Shown here: piece by piece, positions 1-7,908 of the stretch
Numbering within the stretch: the first letter of the stretch is position 1
Layout of the letters: every line of letters starts with the position of its first letter
Source: JAYTXL01 sp043742955
Lineage (GTDB): Bacteria; Verrucomicrobiota; Verrucomicrobiia; Limisphaerales; JAYTXL01
Direction: 5' to 3'
Assembly: GCA_043742955.1 (NCBI GenBank)
Contig: JAYTXL010000392.1
Location: forward strand, 1-13,605
DNA: 13,605 nucleotides
Made by a program: the position numbers and the translations under genes
Notes under the pieces: model-generated
What the model was told of the DNA's origin: nothing
Seen by the model: the letters and a program-made list of their open reading frames with translations, nothing else
Databases searched by the model: none

Positions 1-372
1 GTTTGGCCCAGCCGGCCGTTCAGGTCTCGCCGGTTCCATTCGACTCGCTCACACACCACAAACTGTAGTGGTGTGTGGAGTCACGTAAATACCCCTAAAG
101 CCCTTTGAGGAATTGGGTCAGCCTGACAAATCCAACGGCCGCAGCGGGGCGAGTTTTTTCAAAATGCAGAAACACGAGCCGCAATTGTCCAGCTGCGTGG
201 TTTTCAGCAAGTCGGGCTAATGCTCCAAAGCTAGCTAGTGCGGTCGCAAGCGGGCCAATCGACGGGCGCAATTCCACGGGTCGCAAATCCACGTTGCGTC
301 ACGTGCCTGAAACCGGTTCAATCGCGCGAACTAAATCCGAATGCGACTCAACCGTCATCTGTTCATCTCCCT
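1..372. other. Non-coding stretch upstream of the Xaa-Pro aminopeptidase gene
   Basis: No convincing gene is seen in these 372 bases. Open frames cross it, but they have no recognisable protein features, and the frame that runs into the aminopeptidase becomes family-like only from the GTG at 373. The one clear element is the hairpin at 42-82. No confident -35/-10 promoter or Shine-Dalgarno sequence was found ahead of 373. The stretch may hold the leader of the downstream cluster or the end of an upstream locus outside the window. Confidence 0.6.
42..82. repeat. Long imperfect hairpin
   Basis: Bases 50-59 (CACACACCAC) pair perfectly with 68-77 (GTGGTGTGTG) around an 8-base loop. The stem continues outward after a 3-base bulge (47-49), with GACTC at 42-46 pairing with GAGTC at 78-82. 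That makes 15 base pairs in all. No T-run follows on either strand, so it is not a canonical intrinsic terminator. It could be an mRNA leader structure, a palindromic repeat unit or a protein-binding site; the sequence does not decide. Confidence 0.6.
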
Positions 373-1686
373 GTGAAACACGCGCCTATACCGGTCCAAT
401 TGTTTGAAACAAATCGCGAGCGACTGAAGCAACTGCTGCCGAAAACCGCCCTCGCGGTCGTCAATGCCAATGACGTGCTGCCGACCAACGCGGACGGCAC
501 CCTGCCGCTGCACGCGAATACCGACCTGTTCTACCTCACCGGCATTGAGCAGGAGGAAAGCATCCTGTTGCTCTGCCCGGAGGCGGCGGATGAAAAGCTG
601 CGGACCGTACTGTTCCTGCGCGAGCCGAGCGCGCATTTGAAAATCTGGGAGGGCCACAAGCTCTCGCAGGCGGAGGCCACACAGATCTCCGGTATTACGT
701 CGATTAAATGGCTGTCGGAATTTCGCACGGTGTTTCATCTGCTCATGTGCGAGGCGGAGGAGATTTTTCTTAACACCAACGAGCACAAGCGCGCGGTCGT
801 GGAAGTGCCGACCCGCGATGCCCGTTTCGTGCAGGACTGCCAGGCCCGGTATCCGTTGCATCGGTATCGCCGTCTCGCGCAGCTGATGCACCGGTTGCGC
901 GTGGTGAAATCCGAGCCGGAACTGGCGTTGCTCCAACAGGCCATCGACATCACGGACCAGGGCTTTCGCCGCGTATTGAAATGCGTCCGCCCCGGCATAA
1001 ATGAATGTGAGGTGGAAGCGGAGTTCGCGCGCGCGTTCATCCGGCGGCGGGCCACGTTTGCCTACAACCCCATTATTGCCGCCGGCGCAAATGCCTGTGT
1101 GCTCCACTACAACGAGAACGATCAGCCCTGCCGGAAGGGGCAACTGCTCCTGCTCGACGTGGCGGCGCGCTATGCCAATTACAATGCGGACCTCACGCGC
1201 ACCATTCCGGTGAGCGGCCGCTTCACGCGCCGGCAGAAACAGGTTTACAACGCCGTGCTGCAAGTAATGCGCGCCAGCATTGCGGGGGCGGTGGTCGGCA
1301 AACTACATCGCGACTGGCAAAAGGAAGCGCAGGCAATGATGAACGAGGAATTGCTCCAACTCGGATTGATCACCGCACGGGACCTCAAAAAGCAGACACC
1401 CGATGAACCGGCCTGCCGCAAATATTTCATGCACGGCCTGGGCCATCCGCTCGGCCTCGACGTGCATGACGTGGGTTTCAGCACCGAGCCGTTTGCCGCC
1501 GGCTGGGTGCTCACCGTCGAGCCCGGCATCTATCTGCCCGAGGAAGGTTTTGGCGTGCGTTTGGAAAACGACATCCTCGTCACCGAAAACGGACCGGTGG
1601 ATTTAATGGCGGACATTCCCGTCGAAGCCGACGAGCTAGAGGAGTTGATGAAAACCGATGCGAGTTTCGATTCTCAAAACGCCTGA
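373..1686 (+). CDS. pepP: Xaa-Pro aminopeptidase (aminopeptidase P, M24B)
   Basis: This protein of 437 residues should remove the N-terminal residue from peptides with proline in second position, using a two-metal centre in the cytoplasm. The N-terminal creatinase-like domain covers roughly residues 5-140 and the pita-bread catalytic domain roughly 175-425. All five metal ligands of the M24 family are visible: Asp262 (LLLLDVA), Asp273 (NADLTRT), His358 (HGLGH), Glu383 (TVEPGIY) and Glu398 (RLENDI). The conserved histidines 245, 354 and 365 are also present. I chose the GTG at 373 because the protein then opens MKHAPIPVQLF, the usual aminopeptidase P start; an upstream in-frame ATG at 238 would add 45 residues unlike the family. 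Its last 29 bases overlap the next gene, a DPP-IV-like peptidase, suggesting coupled translation and a joint role in proline-peptide breakdown. No signal peptide is seen. Confidence 0.93.
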   Translation: MKHAPIPVQLFETNRERLKQLLPKTALAVVNANDVLPTNADGTLPLHANTDLFYLTGIEQEESILLLCPEAADEKLRTVLFLREPSAHLKIWEGHKLSQAEATQISGITSIKWLSEFRTVFHLLMCEAEEIFLNTNEHKRAVVEVPTRDARFVQDCQARYPLHRYRRLAQLMHRLRVVKSEPELALLQQAIDITDQGFRRVLKCVRPGINECEVEAEFARAFIRRRATFAYNPIIAAGANACVLHYNENDQPCRKGQLLLLDVAARYANYNADLTRTIPVSGRFTRRQKQVYNAVLQVMRASIAGAVVGKLHRDWQKEAQAMMNEELLQLGLITARDLKKQTPDEPACRKYFMHGLGHPLGLDVHDVGFSTEPFAAGWVLTVEPGIYLPEEGFGVRLENDILVTENGPVDLMADIPVEADELEELMKTDASFDSQNA

Positions 1687-4282
1687 CCGCAGCGCAGACC
1701 TTCCTGCGGCCGGGTGGCCGCGCTGGGCCCACTCCTGTTCAACGGTACCCGGCGCGAATATTTATCTGGGCATCCTCACCCTGCTGGCGCTGGCGGCCAG
1801 CGTCTGCGCCCAAGGATCGCGGGCGGATTACGAGCGCGCGTTCAATTACCGGAGGTTCACCGAAGCCAAAGTGCTCAATCGCCAGGTGCAGGCGCACTGG
1901 TTCACGAACGGCGCAGGCCTTTGGTATCAGCGCGATCTCACCGGTGGCGGGCATGAATTCATCGTCGTGAACACCGCGACCGGGCAGCGCACCCGGGCGT
2001 TTCAACATGAGCAACTCGCGACGGCGCTGGAGCAGGCGGATCAGGAAAAACTACGCGCCGATCAACTGCCCCTGGAGCAGCTTGAGTTTAGCGATGACGG
2101 AACCACGCTGGAGTTCCGGTGCCGCGGCCTCGCCTGGCAGTACGATTTGGGGAGAAATAAATTGCGCGCCAGCCCGAAGCCGGCCCGGCCCAGCCTGCCC
2201 GCCAAGCCACTTGGACAATTTCCCCGGGCCAGCCGGCGCACCGGCAATGACACCTCCATCGTCTTCGTCAACCGCACGGCGGCTGAAGTGGAGCTGTTCT
2301 GGCTGGCGACGGATGGCGAACGGCGCAGTTACGGAAAGATCGCGCCGGGCAAAGAGCACGACCAGCACACGTTTGCGGGCCATATCTGGCTGGTGACGAA
2401 CAAGCAGGGCGAATCACTGGCCGCCTTTGAGGCCGAGGAGAACCCGCTTCGGGCGGAAATCAACGGCCAGCAACCCACGGCCACTGCCGCCCGTCCGGAA
2501 AACAGGGCGGCCCGGCAACCATTACCCGGCACCTCGCCCGACGGACGCTGGCGCGCGTTCGTGAAGGAATTCAATGTCTGGCTCGTGGACACCAAGTCCG
2601 GCGAGGAAACGCAATTGAGCCACGATGGGCGGGCGGGGGATGCGTACGGGGATCAACTTGCTTGGTCGCCGGATTCCCGAAAGCTCGTCGCCGTCCGCGT
2701 CGAGCCAGGCCAGGAGCACAAGGTTTATCTGGTCGAGTCGTCGCCGAAGGATCAATTGCAGCCTAAACTGATTTCCTATGATTACCTCAAGCCCGGCGAT
2801 AAGCTGCCCCACCCCCGACCACAGCTTTTTGAGGTGGCAACGAAGCAGCAAATCCCCGTTCACGACGAGTTGTTTTCAAATCCGTTCACTGAGAAAGGGG
2901 ACTTGAACATCCGCTGGGAACGAGACTCGGCGCGCTTCACATTTTCTTACAATCAGCGCGGCCACCAGGTCTTCCGCGTCATCGGCGTGCACGCGGCAAA
3001 TGGGGCGGCCCGGGCCGTGGTGAACGAGGAACGGGCGACATTTGTTGACTATTCCGGCAAGCAATTTCTCCACTGGCTCGACGACCCGCAGGAACTTGTC
3101 TGGATGTCCGAGCGTGACGGCTGGAATCACCTCTACCTTTACGACGCCGCAACCGGCCGCGTGAAAAATCAAATCACCCGCGGTGACTGGGCGGTGCGCG
3201 GCGTGGACCGGGTGGACGAACAGGCGCGGCAGATCTGGTTTCGCGCCGGCGGGATTCGGCCCGGCCAGGATCCTTACTACATTCATTATTGCCGGGTGAA
3301 TTTCGATGGCTCCGGTCTGACCATCCTCACCGAAGGCGATGGCACCCACACAATTGATTTTTCACCCGACCGCCGGTTCTTCCTCGACACCTATTCGCGG
3401 GTCGATCGGCCGCCGGTTCACGAGTTGCGCCGGAGCAGCGATGGCACCTTGGTCAGCGAACTGGAGCAGGCGAACTGGAACGACCTGCGCCAGACCGGCT
3501 GGCGTCCGCCGGAGCGCTGGGTCGCGAAAGGCCGCGATGGGACGACGGATATTTACGGAGTTATTCATCGTCCGACCAACTTTGATCCCTCCCGAAAATA
3601 TCCGATCATCGAATACATTTACGCCGGACCCCACGATTCCTTCGTGCCCAAGCGCTTCAGTCCGCTGCACGGCGGCTGGGTGCAGGAAATGACCGAGCTG
3701 GGCTTTGTGGTCGTGCAGCTGGATGGCATGGGCACCAGCAACCGCTCGAAAAAGTTCCACGACGTCTGCTGGAAAAATCTCGGCGACGCTGGTTTTCCCG
3801 ACCGCATCGCGTGGATCAAGGCCGCCGCCGCGAAATATCCGCAGCTCGATCTGGCGCGCGTCGGCATTTACGGCGGCAGCGCCGGCGGCCAGAATTCCGC
3901 GCGCGCGCTGTTAGCGCACGGGGATTTTTACAAGGCCGCCGTCGCCGACTGTGGCTGCCACGACAACCGCATGGATAAGATCTGGTGGAACGAGCAATGG
4001 ATGGGCTGGCCGGTCGGCCCGCATTATGACGAGCAATCCAATGTCACGCAGGCGAAGCATCTCCGGGGAAAGCTCCTGCTGATCGTTGGCGAACTGGATC
4101 GCAATGTGGACCCGGCCACGACGCTCCAGCTCGCCAACGCCCTCCAGATGGCCGACCAGGATTATGAACTGCTCATCGTCACCGGTGCCGGGCACGGTGC
4201 TGGTGAAACCCCCTACGGAAAACGTCGGCGTGCGGATTTTTTTGTGCGCCATCTGCTCGGCGTCGAACCACGCCACGACTGA
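1658..4282 (+). CDS. Secreted DPP-IV-like serine peptidase (S9B) with inserted VHL-like beta domain
   Basis: The 874-residue product has the dipeptidyl-peptidase-IV layout: an N-terminal beta-propeller (DPPIV_N, about residues 55-600, with the typical WMSERDGWNHLYLYD stretch) and a C-terminal alpha/beta hydrolase (about 620-870). Ser741 (GGSAGG), Asp814 (ELDRNVD) and His846 (GHGAGE) form the triad, and Tyr655 (YAGP) matches the oxyanion-hole tyrosine of DPP-IV. The family cleaves dipeptides or tripeptides after proline; the exact specificity here is not shown. A hydrophobic stretch near residues 35-50 ending in VCAQ looks like a signal peptide, so the enzyme should be exported. The 34 residues before it are an unusually long n-region; ATG 1658 is nevertheless the only clear start, with a GGAG 13 bases upstream. 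The protein is over 100 residues longer than typical family members, largely because of a segment around 199-265 that resembles the VHL beta domain (see separate entry). Confidence 0.9.
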   Translation: MRVSILKTPDRSADLPAAGWPRWAHSCSTVPGANIYLGILTLLALAASVCAQGSRADYERAFNYRRFTEAKVLNRQVQAHWFTNGAGLWYQRDLTGGGHEFIVVNTATGQRTRAFQHEQLATALEQADQEKLRADQLPLEQLEFSDDGTTLEFRCRGLAWQYDLGRNKLRASPKPARPSLPAKPLGQFPRASRRTGNDTSIVFVNRTAAEVELFWLATDGERRSYGKIAPGKEHDQHTFAGHIWLVTNKQGESLAAFEAEENPLRAEINGQQPTATAARPENRAARQPLPGTSPDGRWRAFVKEFNVWLVDTKSGEETQLSHDGRAGDAYGDQLAWSPDSRKLVAVRVEPGQEHKVYLVESSPKDQLQPKLISYDYLKPGDKLPHPRPQLFEVATKQQIPVHDELFSNPFTEKGDLNIRWERDSARFTFSYNQRGHQVFRVIGVHAANGAARAVVNEERATFVDYSGKQFLHWLDDPQELVWMSERDGWNHLYLYDAATGRVKNQITRGDWAVRGVDRVDEQARQIWFRAGGIRPGQDPYYIHYCRVNFDGSGLTILTEGDGTHTIDFSPDRRFFLDTYSRVDRPPVHELRRSSDGTLVSELEQANWNDLRQTGWRPPERWVAKGRDGTTDIYGVIHRPTNFDPSRKYPIIEYIYAGPHDSFVPKRFSPLHGGWVQEMTELGFVVVQLDGMGTSNRSKKFHDVCWKNLGDAGFPDRIAWIKAAAAKYPQLDLARVGIYGGSAGGQNSARALLAHGDFYKAAVADCGCHDNRMDKIWWNEQWMGWPVGPHYDEQSNVTQAKHLRGKLLLIVGELDRNVDPATTLQLANALQMADQDYELLIVTGAGHGAGETPYGKRRRADFFVRHLLGVEPRHD
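2252..2452 (+). other. VHL-like beta domain inside the S9 peptidase
   Basis: This part of the peptidase gene encodes residues 199-265. From Phe203 to Val246 it aligns without gaps to human pVHL residues 76-119, with 17 of 44 positions identical when compared by eye with the remembered human sequence. Shared patterns are F.NR, WL..DGE, Y, PG, H...GH.WL. In pVHL the hydroxyproline of HIF-alpha is held by Trp88, Tyr98, Ser111, His115 and Trp117. The equivalents here are Trp215, Tyr225, Thr238, His242 and Trp244, all at a constant offset of 127, with only the conservative Ser-to-Thr change. The VHL alpha domain that binds elongin C is absent. Family membership is strongly supported; hydroxyproline binding is inferred from the conserved pocket. 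Confidence 0.85.
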
Positions 4283-4303
4283 ACAGTGACTCCCACCGAT
4301 TTC

Positions 4304-6523
4304 ATGAAACTCCCCCACCTCCTCACGCTCTCCGTTCTGCTCCCGCACATTATTCTTGCCGCACCGGAGTTGCCCGGCACGCCCGCCACCGCCGGTAAAG
4401 AGCCGGCGACCCAGGCCGAAAAGGACTGGGTGGACTCGCGCTGGCAGCAGATGGATATCGGCTCGTTTCTGGCGTCGAATTTGCACACCCCCGCCGGCTG
4501 GGTCGCCAAGGGACTGTCCATTCGTGTCGGTGATGCGGGCGAGGCCTCGGTCTGCTATGACACCGGCACGCCGGCGTTGCGCGCGGCTTGGACCGGAGGC
4601 TTTCTGACATTTTCTCCGGCCCGCTTTGGTTTGGGCGGCCCACCGACGGCCGGTGGCGACTGGGCCTTCTCCACGCCCGCAGGCATGGGTTGGCGCGGAG
4701 CGACCGTCAGGCATGAGGCCTTGCACGTTCACGGTCAGCGCGTGGTCATTGATACGCGTGTCGGCCCGACGCTGGTGCGCGAAACACCGTGGTTCGAAAA
4801 AGTGGGTGAGCTCAATGTCTTCACCCGCACCCTCGAGATCGACGCTTCGACGGCGGCCCTGACCCACCGACTCTTTCTGCTGCCGGGAGCGAGCGGCACG
4901 GTGCACGAAGAAAAAAACCTCGGGCTGGCCATCCTCGAAAAGAATGGAATCGTCACGGCCGTGGCCCGCCAGGGGGGAACGAAGGTCGGGTTGACGGTGA
5001 ACGACGGCGCGGTGGAATTCACGATCCCCGCCCATTCCCCGGGACAACATTTTAAGCTGCTACTGTGGACCGGCCCGCGCGCGCGCCTGCCCGAGTTTGA
5101 GAAACATGCCGCGATCCAATCCGCCTTCGGGGATCTCCGGGCGCTTTCAAAACCGGGCGCGGCCCGCTGGCTACCCGCGTTGACGAATGCGGGGCAGGTG
5201 GGATTTCCCACGGACGGCTTCGCTGTCGATACCCTGACCGCGCCCTACAACAATCCTTGGAAGGCGCTCCTGTTTTGCGCGGGCGTGGATTTTTTCCGCG
5301 ACGGCTCGGCGGCGATCGGCACGATTCACGGCGATGTCTGGCGCGTAAGCGGACTCGACGACAAGTTGCAAGCGGTGACGTGGAAGCGTTTTGCCACCGG
5401 ATTATTTCAACCGCTCGGATTGCGCGTGGTGAATGATCGGGTGCATGTGCTGGGCCGCGACCAGATCACCGTGCTGCACGACGACAACGGCGATGGCGAG
5501 GCGGATCGCTACGAGAATTTTTGCAACCTCATGGAGACGTCGACGGGCGGACACGATTACACGACGTGCCTCGATCAGGATGCGGCCGGGAATTTCTATT
5601 ACGTGGACCCGATCGGTGTGCATCGGATTTCCGCGGATGGGCGCACGACGGAAATCCTCGCCACGGGCTTCCGCAATCCCAACGGGCTCGGGGTCAGCCG
5701 CACGGGCATCATTACGGTAACGCCACAGCAGGGCACGTGGACGCCATCTTCGGTCATTCACGAGACGAAGCGCGGCGGGTATTACGGCTATGGCGGCCCC
5801 CGGATAACGCCGGAACGTCCGCTGGGTTACGACGCGCCGTTGTGCTGGCTCCCGCACGCATTCGACAACTCCAGCAGCAGCCAGACCTGGGTGCCGGCGA
5901 ATCGCTGGGGCGCGTTGGGTGGACAGATGCTGCACTTTGCGTGGGGGCGTTGCACGCTGATGCTGGTCTTGCGCGATGTTACCGACGGTCTGGCGCAAGG
6001 CGCGGCGGTGGCGCTGCCGGTGAAGTTTCTTTCGGGACCGATGCGCGGGACCTTCAATCCGCATGATGGAAATCTTTATGTGGCCGGCAGCACCGGATGG
6101 CAGACGAGCGCGGCGCGGGACGGTTGTTTGCAGCGGGTGCGTTACACCGGCAAACCGTTGCGCGTGCCGGTGGCGTGGCGTGCCCATGAAAACGGCATCG
6201 CGCTGACCTTTGCCCAACCGTTGGATCGGGCCGCCGCAGAAGACGCGGGTCGTTACGCGGTGCATCAATGGAATTATCTTTATTCCGCGAACTATGGCTC
6301 GAAGGATTACTCCGTTGCGAATCCGCAGCAGGAAGGCCGCGACGAAGTGGAAGTGCGCACTGCCAAACTGCAGGCAGATGGACGCACGGTGTTTCTGGAG
6401 CTGCCCGGGCTGCGGCCGGTGATGCAGATGGAATTGAAGTACAACCTGCCCTTTGCCGGCGGCGGCACGGCGAGCAGCCCGCTTTATCTCACGTTGAACC
6501 GGCTCGGCAAACCGCTGCATTGA
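4304..6523 (+). CDS. Secreted DUF6797-like protein with sugar-dehydrogenase-type beta-propeller
   Basis: The 739-residue product begins MKLPHLLTLSVLL, a good signal peptide ending near LAAPE, so it should be exported. I preferred ATG 4304 to the in-frame GTG at 4286 because the signal peptide then starts directly. Residues about 45-160 (WVDSRWQQMDIGSF, WVAKGLSIRVGD, AAWTGGFLTFSPARFG) resemble the N-terminal DUF6797 region of PVC-bacterial proteins. Residues about 270-610 look like a soluble glucose/PQQ-dehydrogenase-type propeller, with GFRNPNGLG and an EF-hand-like Asp-rich loop (DDNGDGEADRYE) that may bind calcium. A beta-rich C-terminal domain follows. No CxxCH heme site is present, although related PVC proteins often carry a cytochrome c domain. 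The gene starts 21 bases after the peptidase stop and probably shares its transcript. Substrate and activity are unknown. Confidence 0.72.
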   Translation: MKLPHLLTLSVLLPHIILAAPELPGTPATAGKEPATQAEKDWVDSRWQQMDIGSFLASNLHTPAGWVAKGLSIRVGDAGEASVCYDTGTPALRAAWTGGFLTFSPARFGLGGPPTAGGDWAFSTPAGMGWRGATVRHEALHVHGQRVVIDTRVGPTLVRETPWFEKVGELNVFTRTLEIDASTAALTHRLFLLPGASGTVHEEKNLGLAILEKNGIVTAVARQGGTKVGLTVNDGAVEFTIPAHSPGQHFKLLLWTGPRARLPEFEKHAAIQSAFGDLRALSKPGAARWLPALTNAGQVGFPTDGFAVDTLTAPYNNPWKALLFCAGVDFFRDGSAAIGTIHGDVWRVSGLDDKLQAVTWKRFATGLFQPLGLRVVNDRVHVLGRDQITVLHDDNGDGEADRYENFCNLMETSTGGHDYTTCLDQDAAGNFYYVDPIGVHRISADGRTTEILATGFRNPNGLGVSRTGIITVTPQQGTWTPSSVIHETKRGGYYGYGGPRITPERPLGYDAPLCWLPHAFDNSSSSQTWVPANRWGALGGQMLHFAWGRCTLMLVLRDVTDGLAQGAAVALPVKFLSGPMRGTFNPHDGNLYVAGSTGWQTSAARDGCLQRVRYTGKPLRVPVAWRAHENGIALTFAQPLDRAAAEDAGRYAVHQWNYLYSANYGSKDYSVANPQQEGRDEVEVRTAKLQADGRTVFLELPGLRPVMQMELKYNLPFAGGGTASSPLYLTLNRLGKPLH

Positions 6524-6713
6524 GGTGCCCAGTCATTGATCGCGATGTTTCGACACCGCGTCGGCCGCTGCGCCCAACCGGCTGAGTCAAATCCAAACGC
6601 CGACAGGGCCACCGTCCCCCCGGTTCGTCTGCCGAAAGCACCGGGAACTCGAGGCATTCTCCGCTGCGGTGGTTATGGCTGCGGCAGTATTTCTAATTCA
6701 AATTTGGGTTCAA

Positions 6714-7811
6714 CTATTGCACCGGACGAATAACTCGTACCCGGTGCGATTCGCTGTCGCCAATGAAAATAGAACCATCGGCGTCCACAAATATTCCGTG
6801 CGGGCGGGCGAGCTTGCATTTTAACGGGTCACCGTCGGGACCATCACCTTTTTCACCCGTGCCGGCGATTAATTCGAGCCGGCCCGTTTTCCGATCGATC
6901 ATGCGAATGCTGTGGCTCTCAGTGTCGGCCAGATAGACATTGCCGTTGGGCGCAACGCTGATTCCCTTTGGGCCCGAGAGGGTGGCTTCCTGTGCGGGAC
7001 CGCCGTGGCCGGTGAAACCTTTTTTTCCCGTGCCGGCGACATGCTGGATGGTTCCGGATTTGAGATCGAGTTTGACCACTTGATTGCCTTCCCGCAGCGC
7101 CAGCCAAAGATTTCCATCCCGATCAAAGTCCAGGGTCCGCGGACCGTTCAAGGGTGTTTCGGCGAATTTTGCACCATCCGGCGTGGGGCCCGGCTTTCCG
7201 GTTCCCGCGAAGGTGGAAATGATTCCGGTCGCCGAAGACACCTTCCGCACAACCTGATTGCCGATATCGCAAATATAGAGTTCCCCCCGGGAGTCAAATT
7301 GAATGCTGTGCGGTTGCTTCAGCAACGCTTGCGCGGCCGGACCACCATCACCGGAGTATCCGGGCTTGCCCTGACCGGCAACAGTGGAGATGAGGTGCGT
7401 CTTCGCATCGACCCGGCGCACACAGTGATTGTTCATATCCACGATGAAAAGATTCCCGGCACGATCGAAGCGGATTTCATGCGGCAGATTCATTTCGGCT
7501 TGCAAGGCCGGACCGCCATCACCGGCATAGCCTCGCTTTCCCGTTCCAGCCACCGTCGAAACTACGCCGTTGGGAGCCACTTTGCGGACGATATGATTGT
7601 CGTATTCGCAGAAATAGAGGTCGCCATCCGGACCCCGGACGACCCCAAAAGGGTTATTCAACTGCGCCTGGGTGGCGGGCCCACCATCCCCCGCGTAACC
7701 TTTTTCGCCCGTACCCGCAAAGGATTTCACCTGCCCATGACCTTGCGAAAACGCACTTTTCGAAAGGGCGAACGCAAACATGAGGCCCATAACAAGTTTG
7801 ATTGTTGGCAT
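6714..7811 (-). CDS. Exported NHL-repeat six-bladed beta-propeller protein
   Basis: The 365-residue product has a signal peptide (MPTIKLVMGLMFAFALSKSAFS) followed almost entirely by six NHL-type repeats of about 55 residues. Each begins with a variant of VAGTGKxGYxGDGGPA and continues with a P.GI.FD..GNLYI.D..NH.VR pattern, which predicts one closed six-bladed propeller. Blade 4 is the most divergent and lacks the GDGGPA form. NHL propellers bind proteins, peptides or other ligands; some act as lyases, but no catalytic residues can be assigned here. An upstream in-frame ATG at 7832 exists, but the start at 7811 puts the signal peptide at the N-terminus. The gene lies 97 bases after mnmG on the same strand, separated by an extremely AT-rich stretch, so it probably has its own promoter. 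It converges on the DUF6797 gene. Confidence 0.85.
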   Translation of the reverse strand: MPTIKLVMGLMFAFALSKSAFSQGHGQVKSFAGTGEKGYAGDGGPATQAQLNNPFGVVRGPDGDLYFCEYDNHIVRKVAPNGVVSTVAGTGKRGYAGDGGPALQAEMNLPHEIRFDRAGNLFIVDMNNHCVRRVDAKTHLISTVAGQGKPGYSGDGGPAAQALLKQPHSIQFDSRGELYICDIGNQVVRKVSSATGIISTFAGTGKPGPTPDGAKFAETPLNGPRTLDFDRDGNLWLALREGNQVVKLDLKSGTIQHVAGTGKKGFTGHGGPAQEATLSGPKGISVAPNGNVYLADTESHSIRMIDRKTGRLELIAGTGEKGDGPDGDPLKCKLARPHGIFVDADGSIFIGDSESHRVRVIRPVQ

Positions 7812-7830
7812 AAATGTGGGCGCGGAACTC

Positions 7831-7880
7831 AATCTAATATGTTATGTAAATATATAATATACAGCATGTTATATAATATA
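7831..7880 (-). promoter_or_regulatory. AT-rich direct-repeat region upstream of the NHL gene
   Basis: Of these 50 bases, 43 are A or T, in a window that is otherwise GC-rich. Two imperfect copies of one unit are visible. ATGTTAT occurs at 7839-7845 and 7866-7872, and a perfect 10-base repeat ATATAATATA occurs at 7852-7861 and 7871-7880. Several TATAAT-like hexamers lie on the strand that transcribes the NHL gene, whose ATG is 20 bases away. A promoter or a binding site for an AT-preferring regulator is likely, but the exact -35/-10 pair cannot be chosen. Confidence 0.5.
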
Positions 7881-7908
7881 TTGTTGCGTTGAATAACTCA
7901 ATAGTGAC

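Noticed and set aside
20..58. tRNA 3'-end-like sequence (GGTTC ... ACACCA)
   Set aside because: The putative T-stem does not pair in any register tried, and the same bases form the better hairpin at 42-82.
297..310. Second CACGTG core as a possible parS
   Set aside because: The flanks lack the GTTN and NAAC arms of the consensus.
238..372. Upstream in-frame extension of the aminopeptidase from ATG 238
   Set aside because: The 45 added residues do not resemble aminopeptidase P; the family-like N-terminus begins at GTG 373.
3911..6520. Long minus-strand open frames (379 and 372 codons) opposite the S9 peptidase and DUF6797 genes
   Set aside because: They lie opposite well-supported coding regions and have low-complexity, arginine-rich translations with no family features.
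6524..6733. Small open frame between the convergent DUF6797 and NHL genes (ATG 6536)
   Set aside because: No ribosome-binding site or recognisable protein pattern, and it overlaps the end of the NHL gene. No clear bidirectional terminator was found there either.
6912..7892. 326-codon plus-strand open frame opposite the NHL gene
   Set aside because: The minus-strand frame has six clear NHL repeats and a signal peptide; this frame has neither and runs into the AT-rich region.
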